Origin: Apostichopus japonicus
Lineage: Eukaryota; Echinodermata; Holothuroidea; Aspidochirotida; Stichopodidae
DNA length: 64,000 nucleotides
Assembly (NCBI RefSeq): GCF_037975245.1
Contig: NC_092576.1
Span: 27,479,611 to 27,543,610 of the forward strand
Direction: 5' to 3'
In this document: positions 38,301-44,869 of the stretch, piece after piece
How the letters are laid out: every line of letters begins with the position of its first letter
Numbering within the stretch: the stretch's first letter is position 1
The notes under the pieces: generated by a model
The model's input: only the letters and a program-made list of their open reading frames with translations
Database searches by the model: none
What the model was told of the DNA's origin: nothing
Program-made: the position numbers and the translations under genes

Positions 38301-41300
38301 AGTAAAGACATGCATCCTGGGAGAAGTGATGTAAATATCTTCATACCTTTAATAGCGAAACAGCTGCTCCTCCCATTAACAGGACGGGAGTCTCTGCCAT
38401 CTGTGCGTTCTTCACCGCTGTGATGGTGTTGGTGAGACAGGGGCCCGCGGTCACCACAGCCGCACCGATGGCACCGGTCATCCTGGCCACTGCATCGGCG
38501 GCAAAGACAGCCGTAACCTGGGAAACAAAAGATTGAAACAATCTGACTGAAGTACTATAGCAGAACTACTGTGCAAACACTGTTTTAGTTGGCATTGGAG
38601 CAGCGATAGGAATTTATGATATCAAATTGGATTTCTCATAAATAAATAAAGTCATAGATATATGTAATGAGAAAAGTGAACATTATTAAAACCGGCTGTC
38701 TGTTTTCATACAGCTCTGTCATGATTGTTTAAATTACAAATCTCCACTTTTTGGGAAACCATATATATACAGTATTATTCATAATCCCCACACCATAGGA
38801 TAATAGTTTTTGTCAACCACATGAAAAGTAAGTCACACATTGGAGACCTGTGAGTGTGCTGAGTCACTGTTTAACAGACTGTACATCTCTCCTTATACAA
38901 CCTACAGTAGAGCCTATAGACCCATCTACATTTTTCACTGTCAGAACCTTCTTGAATACTGTAGTAGGTGATTGCTTGTTATTACTTTGATAAGTTCTAC
39001 CCATATGGCACCTATGTTCTACAGTAGTAGCCAGCCTGCTGTTACCTCTTGTTGTTATTATTGGAATCAGGGTATTATGACAAATCACATTTTTTGGGCC
39101 TGAACATTGTTTTATCTCTGACTGAGTATGCTTGGATCTCAGAGAGGGGTTCACCCGGTTCACCAAACAGCCTTTAGTTAGTGTTCATGTTTTGTAGGCA
39201 GGTTCTGTAGGCGTTTATCTTGTATTAGTAGGAGGCGAACCATATATTTGTTGAGATTTAATGACCTTTACATGCATAACTGTACCGTCCAAAACTTTAT
39301 GAATGTTTAGACTAGTTGATAGACAAGTTTAAAGGTGATAGGTCTGTTTTCTACTGTATACAGCAAACAGTGAACATTTCATGACAGATATATTTCCATG
39401 ACGAACGAAGTAGATAAATATGTTCAGTGTGATTGATGATACCATGGCGTGTGCAACTTAAAGAAAATGTATGGAGGGAGAAAAAAACAAAATTCTAGAC
39501 AACCGCATGTGCTTACTAAAATCTACAAGCAAACCATTCTATGGAACTATAAAGTCTGTAAAGAGTTTTAGAGGAAAATTGTCAAAGTTAGACTGATTTC
39601 ACTACATGATACAGAAGGAGATAAACTGTACAAAACTGTACAAAACTGTTAGAGCAAGTAGATGAGAAAGTGTAACAGTAGTGAGAGGACAGGTGAATCA
39701 GAAAAGCACAGTACTTGAGTGTGATTCAGTCAACAGCAGCTACTCCAGATAGAGGGTGCTCAGGTTGTGGGGAGACAGGTAAGCGAGGAACGAAGTAAAT
39801 AATTTATCCGGTACATTGCACAGCAATTTGCTGTGCAAAAGCAGGAAATTATTATGCAAGTGTAAAGATGTATGTATGGTATATGTAAGCAGCTTTTGTA
39901 AGCATGTAACCATAGTATTTTACACAGGAACCAGGGTATTTTACACAGGAACCAGGGTATTTTACACAGAATCCAGGGTACATAGTTTACACAGGAACCA
40001 GGGTATTTTATAAGACAGGAAGTTGAAAAAGCCTGTTACTGTACACTGTACTGTAGATGTACCAAATTTGAACACTTAACTGTTTTTTCTTTACTTATTG
40101 CCCTGGTGATTGAAACAGTGAGGTTATGTGTAAAATTATTTATATATATAGTAGAGTGTTGTGGTCAAGTGGTAAAAGGCAGTGGGCTTATAAAATAAGG
40201 TTTGCAGGTTTGAGTCCTGGCCAGATCATTGCGTTGTGTCCTTGGGCAAGGCACTCCACTGCATCGTTACCCAGGTCACCAGGTGTATCAACTGGGACTT
40301 GTGAGGTAACTTGTAAATATACAGTAGTCCCATGCACAGGTTTGCAGCTGCACCCTATGGGAAATCCCCCAAGGGACACATAGGACGGGGGTTGTGCACT
40401 GTAGTGCCCCAGAAGGGATTGTTTGAATTGTGCACACTTTGGTGGGTGGGTGTGACGACAAGTTAACAATGACCAGGGGTTAAGTGTTGTAAAGTACTGT
40501 ACTCCTGTGATGACCCTTGGCCTTGGCCCTGACTGTAAAACCTTCAATTTTCAACTAAAGCACTGATAATACAGTGAACTGCTGTAAACTGTATCTCTCT
40601 ATTTGGATTCCATCATTGTACAGTTGCAGGTACAGTACAGTATGACACCATTAACTAGCTAAATAGCTCATTAAAGTCTCTGAAATGAAAATATTGTATA
40701 AAGCTATGCACCCAAGCATCACAACCTATGTACCAGTTGATTGTTCATACAATTATACATGTTTTGTTTTTAAACAACCATCTGTTAGTATTGTCCAAAG
40801 AAATTTGGGCTCTTTTGAGAAGAACTTAGTATCTTTTTCTTTAAAAGAAAGAAAGATAAAAGTTCATAATTAAATGTGTTTTATTATGTTTTGCATAGAC
40901 AGGCCTACAGTAGTTTGTGATTGTACAGTATATATACAGTATACTACTTAAGGTTCATTTATCAAAAACAAAACAAAATGTCCCATGGTCTGGACGGACA
41001 AGCAGTTTTGAAGACTTTGCGGCCCGGGCTAGGACATAGCGTCCCGGCCACGGAATTCTGTGTATTTGTAACAATGCTGGCATTATTTAAGAGTGCTAAT
41101 TATTGTCAAAATAGATCTACTGTACAACTCTGATGCATACTGTACAGGTGCAGTATACATTATGTGCTCAGGCTATTAATAACTGCAAGCAAACACTGTA
41201 ACTGTAACGTAATGTAACATACTGTTACATATTGTACTGTATCAATGATAATACTGTAACTCTACTTTTCTAAGATTGGTGGTCCGTTCCCCCCCACCCC

Positions 41301-44300
41301 CCTCCCTCTACACTCTCCTAATGAAGAATAAAGAAAAACAGGGATTACATTTGGCGAATTTGAAAACACTTTTTTCTTCTCGCATAATAATACATGTATG
41401 GCGGCAAACGTTACTTGGCTTTGCAAGGAGTCTGCCTTACCATGACGACCTATTAAGGCCCGGTCACACTATACCGATTTTTTATCAAAATGCTATCCGA
41501 TTTTTCCCTAGGAACCAGTTTTTCGTTCGGGTCTTCTAGCCACTGTGATAAAGGACCTGATTTGCTATCTGTTGAGCCATTCCGATGTGGAATTAGCCCT
41601 CTCCTAACTTTTGATATTGACTCTGTTTCCTTTTATCGGATAGCTATCCGATTTCTCTTCCGATTTTTATCGTTTTTCGATGTGACGTCACTTTAGAATG
41701 TAGTCCGTTCCAGATCTGGAGTAGGTTTTCGAATATTCCACTGCAGTCATTACATTCACTACCACAAACCTCACTCTTCGACCTATAATCGGAAAAATCG
41801 GACTGTTTTCCGATAAAATATCGCTGTAGTGTGACCGGGCCTTTACCGTGGCTTACCTCATGTCTCGTGTTTATCACTCGGATGCCTTCTCTCTCCGCTG
41901 CGACGTTAATCGGTGAAATGTGACCTCCGCATAGCGTAAAGAGGAACTTGACCCCATGAGCTTTCAGAACCTCAGCCACGATGTCACCTCCATTACTCTT
42001 GCTGTTTACAGCAGGCTATGAAAATATGAAAAAAGCAAATTATTATGAAATGTGATTGCAAACTGAGGGGAGAAAGGGGAAGGGGGGAAGGAGGGGATGG
42101 GAGGGGAAGGAGGGGATGGAAAGATGAAGGTGAGGGAGGGGCAGGGATGTGGGGTTTTGAATGTAATGTGGTACTTGACCCCATGAACTTTCAGAACCTC
42201 AGCCCAAGGGTTGAAATAAGCGGGCGCCCAGGCGCTATTCGCGCCCGCAAGCACTAAAATAGCGCCCCTGGACATGAAAATACAATACGCACAGGTGCTA
42301 CTTTGTCAGCAAATAAGCGCCCGCATACTCCTGTAAATATCAGCCTTATCATGCACTGCACCGAAGCCTGAAACTACATTGCATGCTAGTGCTATATAGT
42401 AACTGCTAGCGATTTGATAAATCACTGATCGATCGAGTGCGTGCACAATAGCACTGGTGCACATGGTTTACTGTATATATCGCACAACACCTGTACTGAT
42501 ACGTACATACATGCCGTACTTGAATTTTGTTTCTCCTTTTTAGCTCCTGGTAGTGAGAAAATAGCTCCTGGTCCTACTGAAATTTCCACGAACCAGGAGC
42601 CACTTTCTTAGAAAGTGGCTCCTGGTCCAGAAATCCTTATTTTAACCCTTGCCTCAGCCACGATGTCACCTCCATTACTCTTGCTGTTTACAGCAGGCTA
42701 TGAAAATATGAAAAAAGCAAATTATTATGAAATGTGATTGCAAACTGAGGGGGAAGGAGGTGATGGGAGGGGAAGGGAGGGGAGGGATGAAAGGTGGTGG
42801 AGGGGCAGGGATGGGGTTTTGAATGTAATGTGGTCCATGTCATCTTTCACTTGCAGAAAGAGCCAATAAGTTGATAACAATTTGAAGTGAGCTCTAATTA
42901 TTCACTCCCCAGCTTAACTTTGCTCCCATAGTCAGTGACTCGTTGATTTGATATAATATTATCAATATATAGCTTAAGTTCAAGGATTGCTCGGTGCTTG
43001 TATACATAGGTAGAGATAACACATGTTGGAAAGCCTGAGATATCGTGGTACACTAAAATAAGGCTAGTATACTGTAACGTTGTAGCATTGCATGGGCATG
43101 AGCCCTGGCAAATGAATCCCAGTTTGTGTAGTGCAAAGCTTCAATGTAAACTAAACACAGTGTTTAAAAGCTAATAACTTATATAGGGAGTTACTGCAGA
43201 ATACCACTCTTGGAACGGTATAGTTTGTACGGCTTAGCCACCTACGCAGTCACTCATTTGGGGCAAATATTTTTCAGAATGATGCATCACTACAATTTGT
43301 TGTCTGTACTGTACATGCATAAGTACCATACAAAGAATGTAGTAATATTGTAGGCCTCTAGGCTAGCACTAGGTTTTTGCACTAAATAAAAGCCTTGAAA
43401 AGTATCTTGTGTGACTGCACATGGGGCATAGGCTCTTTAGGCTGGCATTTACTGAAACAAAATATATCTCAAGGACTTCAAGAGAGTTTTCAGTGTACTG
43501 TAGCTACCTTGATAACAAGAATTAAGTACAGTAGTGTAAATTTAAAAATTTAACAGTTCCTTGGGCAGTTAAAGTAACAGTGTGTACTGTAACAACATAG
43601 CTGGATGCAAGGTGAAGTTAAATTATAGTTGCAGAGTACTCTGCAATTGCGATTCACGGAATTCTTTTCTCAAACTTCTGACCTACGCTTGGGTATAAGT
43701 TTATAACGTCTATTCAGGGCATAAAGTAGGCATAGGTGTCAACTACTGTACACTACCATAGTACCAGTAGACACTATGAAGCCGAGCTTAATAGCGAGCG
43801 TAACGAATCATCTCTAACAGTTAGGCTATACTATAATAGTTAGGCTAGATGTTCACAGCCGACACATTGCTGTGTACTACTGCGTTCCGTATTCACTATC
43901 AGACCTGTTCATTATAATTGACAAGTAGAAAAAATGACTTAACGTTAAACGAATTTTTACTATACACTTTAGCCTAAAGTTTGTTAGAGTCGAACCACAT
44001 TGATCTAATCGAAACAAAGTGAACGCAACGTTACAAATTTCAGGAAGTATTGTGATGGTACTGTATGTCCTTCAAAGCGTGCGACATTGAGCAACAATCC
44101 CTGATAATATATGCAATATCGCTATGCTCAACGAAAACTTGAAGAATAAATGTACAAATGATAATGCAAAAAAAGTATTTAATAACTAACGGGATGGAAG
44201 AATTGATAGATTATACTATATTTATGAGCAGCAAAGGCAATTGCTGCTAAAAGAAGCAAAACGACCGTTCCAATCGTGTACAGAAGCACTTCCACAATCG

Positions 44301-44304
44301 CCAT
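18551..44304 (-). CDS. ILVBL: ILVBL / HACL2: ER-membrane 2-hydroxyacyl-CoA lyase (acetolactate synthase-like), 13 exons
   Basis: Thiamine-diphosphate-dependent enzyme; the vertebrate homologue acts in the ER in alpha-oxidation of 2-hydroxy acyl-CoAs. Coding exons (minus): 44191-44304, 41857-42015, 38347-38517, 36704-36842, 34780-34891, 31011-31111, 28673-28782, 28378-28501, 26016-26110, 25476-25630, 23997-24134, 19641-19914 and 18551-18736; total 1878 nt, 625 residues, close to the human protein (about 632). All junctions are GT-AG with matching phases. Seen: N-terminal membrane helix ([20 protein letters not shown]); catalytic glutamate in [25 protein letters not shown]; middle domain with [25 protein letters not shown]; the diphosphate site GDGTLGYS...NDACWTQI; C-terminal [13 protein letters not shown]. 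Odd: Gly-to-Cys changes at GP(C)LTN and NDA(C)W, and splice-junction-derived tandem repeats in several introns. Confidence 0.96.
19641..19914 (-). CDS. ILVBL: ILVBL exon 12: ThDP diphosphate-binding domain
   Basis: 274 nt between CTCTAG|GCC and GACG|GTGAGT, phase 2 to phase 0. [40 protein letters not shown], then GNDACWTQI: the GDG...N motif binding Mg-ThDP. The usual Gly in NDAGW is Cys. Confidence 0.96.
20801..24005 (-). repeat. 28-bp minisatellite (~114 copies) carrying the ILVBL exon 11 5' splice site
   Basis: On the transcript strand each unit reads ACATCCTCAG|GTAGGAGG followed by AAATAAAGTG. The first ten bases are the last ten of exon 11 and the rest is the intron start, so the array grew from the exon 11/intron 11 junction. 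Common variants swap T for A in the AAATAAA part or G for A in CTCAGG, and a few units are shorter. The array occupies the 5' ~3.2 kb of intron 11 (19915-23996). Any 28-nt exon extension would meet TAG at once, since the frame reads CTC AGG TAG. Confidence 0.95.
23997..24134 (-). CDS. ILVBL: ILVBL exon 11
   Basis: 138 nt between TTCCAG|GAA and [31 protein letters not shown] then [18 protein letters not shown]. The split arginine codon AG|G joins exactly to exon 12. The donor is the first unit of the 28-bp minisatellite. Confidence 0.95.
24191..24489. mobile_element. hAT-type MITE (CAGGCGCGTAGCCA family), copy 1
   Basis: 299 bp, starting CAGGCGCGTAGCCAAGG and ending TTGCTAAGCGCCTG, flanked by a perfect 8-bp duplication AAAGTCAT (24183-24190 and 24490-24497). 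No coding capacity. Lies in ILVBL intron 10. About 80% similar over its length to 47414-47709. The 8-bp target duplication and CAG/CTG ends indicate hAT mobilisation. Confidence 0.9.
25476..25630 (-). CDS. ILVBL: ILVBL exon 10
   Basis: 155 nt between GTTCAG|AAT and ACTT|GTAAGT, ending phase 2. [20 protein letters not shown] then [17 protein letters not shown]. Confidence 0.95.
25810..25945 (-). pseudogene. Duplicated 3' end of ILVBL exon 9 with its donor
   Basis: 25862-25931 repeats the end of exon 9 and its GTAAGT donor (parent 26003-26075); the match extends into the intron through the shared phrase at 25810-25860 and 25955-26005. The copy lies in intron 9, lacks an acceptor and the 5' half of the exon, and differs at a few bases at its far end. 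Confidence 0.85.
26016..26110 (-). CDS. ILVBL: ILVBL exon 9
   Basis: 95 nt between CCCAG|GTG and [30 protein letters not shown] then [11 protein letters not shown]. Its 3' half and donor are duplicated at about 25862-25931. Confidence 0.94.
26765..28110. repeat. AT-rich tandem repeat, ~28-bp unit, in ILVBL intron 8
   Basis: Roughly 45-48 units of the type 'gtagcatattgtaatgcaca' + 'ttttgtat', increasingly diverged towards 28.1 kb, where units fuse with 'atgcaatttattttatatat'. The open frames here ([17 protein letters not shown] strings) are products of the periodicity, not genes. Confidence 0.9.
28378..28501 (-). CDS. ILVBL: ILVBL exon 8
   Basis: 124 nt between TAACAG|GCA and GCCG|GTGAGT, ending phase 1. 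[20 protein letters not shown] then [20 protein letters not shown]. Confidence 0.95.
28673..28782 (-). CDS. ILVBL: ILVBL exon 7
   Basis: 110 nt between TTTACAG|TAC and [30 protein letters not shown] then [17 protein letters not shown]. Its acceptor and first ~25 bases are the seed of the tandem repeat at 28783-30093. Confidence 0.95.
28783..30093 (-). repeat. ~112-bp tandem repeat (~12 copies) carrying the ILVBL exon 7 3' splice site
   Basis: Each unit on the transcript strand contains a pyrimidine-rich tract (CTTTCCCTATCTTTACAG) followed by TACAGCAAGCTGTAGAATTA and GTCAGTC, identical to the first bases of exon 7. The genuine acceptor at 28783 is the last copy in transcript order, so about eleven decoy acceptors precede it at the 3' end of intron 6. 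Units differ by single substitutions and one 4-bp deletion. Confidence 0.93.
30391..30590 (+). mobile_element. tRNA-derived SINE with TA-microsatellite tail, copy 1
   Basis: Box A-like 'tagcctagcctggttagggt' at ~30450, box B 'gggttcgaatcccgg' at ~30496, then 'gaggctgg...cactgttctgg' and a (TA)n tail. Shares the whole unit, including upstream 'ttcgaacctctaggcataca', with 44450-44607 and 48232-48480. All three copies are on the plus strand. It lies in ILVBL intron 6. Confidence 0.82.
31011..31111 (-). CDS. ILVBL: ILVBL exon 6
   Basis: 101 nt between TTCCAG|GTA and CAAG|GTAAAG, phase 2 to phase 1. [20 protein letters not shown] then PLPVKRP, the linker to the middle domain. Confidence 0.92.
31145..32730. 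repeat. ~52-bp minisatellite (~30 copies) with higher-order structure, ILVBL intron 5
   Basis: Unit of the type 'caaaacacctgtgtaaagtg' + 'tgagtggttttgtcaatgcc' + 'tatcattgacta'. Variant units recur in blocks: the series around 31531-31740 (cccgtg, tttaaatg, ccgactccc variants) reappears at about 32370-32580, and 'ctggcgaccgaaacacc' recurs at 32064, 32276 and 32650. This shows block duplications on top of unit expansion. Not derived from a neighbouring exon as far as I can see. Confidence 0.92.
33630..33975. repeat. ~115-bp tandem repeat, ~3 copies, ILVBL intron 5
   Basis: Three copies of a unit beginning 'atactgtatcatttaactgt' and ending 'gagattatggttca', 90% or more alike. Open frames across it are repeat artefacts. 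Confidence 0.85.
34780..34891 (-). CDS. ILVBL: ILVBL exon 5
   Basis: 112 nt between TTCCAG|GTC and [30 protein letters not shown] corresponds to the family 'GPVFVElPvDvLyp' block. Confidence 0.94.
34917..35050. repeat. (TA)n-rich microsatellite, left of the hammerhead-like foldback
   Basis: Interrupted TA/ATATCT tract of about 130 bp in ILVBL intron 4; a second TA tract (35302-35350) follows the foldback, so the hairpin appears inserted into or generated next to TA repeats. Confidence 0.9.
35085..35301. mobile_element. Foldback element: 86-bp inverted arms, each with a hammerhead-ribozyme-like motif
   Basis: Arms 35085-35170 and 35216-35301 are reverse complements with two mismatches; the spacer is 45 bp. 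In the right arm on the plus strand: stem I CTTCGC (35219-35224) pairs with GTGAAG (35255-35260); core CTGATGG (35225-35231); stem II GTCC/GGAC with a CAAAA loop (35232-35244); GAAA (35245-35248); a one-pair stem III plus GTC (35249-35254). The left arm gives the same fold on the minus strand with core CTGATGT. Minimal stem III is the form reported in Penelope-like elements. Position A9 of CUGAUGA is G or U here, so cleavage is doubtful. The spacer contains a box-B-like GGGTTCGATTCC. Confidence 0.7.
36290..36510. repeat. Short tandem repeat of 'cagtcactgtgtgacagctgacatctgaagg' type, ILVBL intron 3-4 region
   Basis: About six imperfect units of 28-36 bp containing the near-palindrome GTCACTGTGTGAC. 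Looser single units extend from 35880 to 36540. It lies downstream (transcript sense) of exon 4, in intron 4. Confidence 0.8.
36704..36842 (-). CDS. ILVBL: ILVBL exon 4
   Basis: 139 nt between TTTCAG|GGT and CCAG|GTATGT, ending phase 1. [20 protein letters not shown] matches the family 'lQ.[13 protein letters not shown]' block. Confidence 0.95.
37790..38130. repeat. ~55-75-bp imperfect tandem repeat, ILVBL intron 3
   Basis: Five imperfect units around 'tactgtgaaaatcctacaat' + 'acagtataatg' and 'gttgtattggccccc', with C homopolymer expansions. Short frames across it are artefacts. Confidence 0.8.
38347..38517 (-). CDS. ILVBL: ILVBL exon 3
   Basis: 57 codons between CCCAG|GTT and AAAG|GTATGA, phase 0. 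[20 protein letters not shown] then [20 protein letters not shown]. The usual GPG is GPC here (codon TGT). Confidence 0.95.
39908..40010. repeat. 21-bp tandem repeat, ~5 copies, ILVBL intron 2
   Basis: Units of 'gtattttacacaggaaccag' + 'g', with one diverged copy. Confidence 0.85.
40146..40550 (+). mobile_element. tRNA-derived SINE of a second family
   Basis: Box A-like 'gtggtcaagtggtaaaaggc' at ~40160, box B 'ggtttgagtcctgg' at ~40208, then the 'ttgtgtccttgggcaaggca' phrase seen in many invertebrate SINE bodies, ending near 'tgtgatgacccttggccttg'. Lies in ILVBL intron 2. Family name not assigned. Confidence 0.7.
41456..41842. mobile_element. PIF/Harbinger-type MITE next to the ILVBL exon 2 donor
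   Basis: 387 bp with terminal inverted repeats AGGCCCGGTCACACTA / TAGTGTGACCGGGCCT, flanked by TTA on both sides (41453-41455 and 41843-41845). The 3-bp TTA duplication fits PIF/Harbinger. Internal 'ttttatcgg...ctatccgattt' sub-repeats; no coding capacity. Its edge is 14 bp from the last base of exon 2. Confidence 0.85.
41857..42015 (-). CDS. ILVBL: ILVBL exon 2: start of PYR domain with catalytic Glu
   Basis: 53 codons between CATAG|CCT and GAG|GTAAGC, phase 0. Reads [20 protein letters not shown] and ends [10 protein letters not shown]; the final glutamate is the expected cofactor-activating residue. A MITE begins 14 bp past the donor, and a partial copy of this exon lies upstream in transcript order. 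Confidence 0.95.
41946..42834 (-). repeat. Tandem duplication covering the 5' part of ILVBL exon 2 and its acceptor
   Basis: Unit 1 (41946-42172) holds the true acceptor and most of exon 2; unit 2 (42173-42834, less the MITE 42205-42651) is about 95% similar, including the CATAG acceptor at 42698 and a purine-rich G-run tract. The pseudo-exon in unit 2 runs 42697-42660 and 42204-42173, is cut by the MITE, and lacks the RHE-encoding 3' part. Confidence 0.9.
42205..42651. mobile_element. hAT-type MITE (CAAGGGTTRAAATAAG family)
   Basis: 447 bp with inverted ends CAAGGGTTGAAATAAG / CTTATTTTAACCCTTG and a perfect 8-bp duplication CCTCAGCC (42197-42204 and 42652-42659). The insertion hit the duplicated copy of exon 2, so it is younger than the duplication. 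Contains inverted 'gcgggcgcccaggcgctatt' and 'agaaagtggctcctggt' motifs; no gene. Confidence 0.92.
44191..44304 (-). CDS. ILVBL: ILVBL exon 1: N-terminal membrane anchor
   Basis: 38 codons from ATG 44304 to CCC|GTTAGT, phase 0. Hydrophobic helix followed by [14 protein letters not shown], which aligns with the signal-anchor region of the vertebrate protein. Confidence 0.9.
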
Positions 44305-44449
44305 TGTTGAGAACGAGTGATCAAAATGTCTTGTACGTACTACTAGTGGTGCGGTTGTAGATTCATGAAGTAAATTTAATCAACTGTCGCGCTGAGATTG
44401 ACCGTCACAAATACATACAGTAAAATTATGACCTTACTTACCAGTCCAG

Positions 44450-44610
44450 TTTCGAACCTCTGGACATACAATCAGCGTCCATAGCCTAGCTGGTTAGGGT
44501 GTCCACGTACAAAGCGGGAAGCCCGGGTTCGAATACCGGTGAAGGCTGGAATTTTTTCACTGTTCTGGTTTTTCCTTCTCATTACGTTTTCATTTATATA
44601 TATATTCATT
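44450..44610 (+). mobile_element. tRNA-derived SINE with TA-microsatellite tail, copy 2
   Basis: Same unit as copy 1: 'tttcgaacctctggacatac', box A 'tagcctagctggttagggtg', box B 'gggttcgaataccgg', 'gaaggctgg', 'ttcactgttctgg' and a short TATATATAT tail. Lies just upstream of ILVBL exon 1. Followed by a 'ctttaggaatcacaaatgat' repeat also present at 48141 and, diverged, at 61420. Confidence 0.82.
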
Positions 44611-44869
44611 TGCCTTCGTAGTTGACCTCCATTTAATTAAAATAAAGTCTGTTCCGGCTTTAGGAATCACAAATGATTTTCGAGTTAATTGTACAGAATG
44701 CACCCCTGGTATTTTGAATCTGACGATACACACTGACTAACCACTCATTAATAAAGGCAAGCAAGGCCGGATGCATTCTGTACAATCATAACACTTGGGT
44801 AATACGCCCTCAATGACATTTTTACAAAGCCAATGTAGGCACATTAACACACCAGTGAATCACTGTGGT

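Noticed and set aside
42006..42275. Minus-strand frame containing [12 protein letters not shown], as a separate ILVBL-like gene
   Set aside because: It is the duplicated exon 2 fragment read into the MITE and the purine-rich intron.
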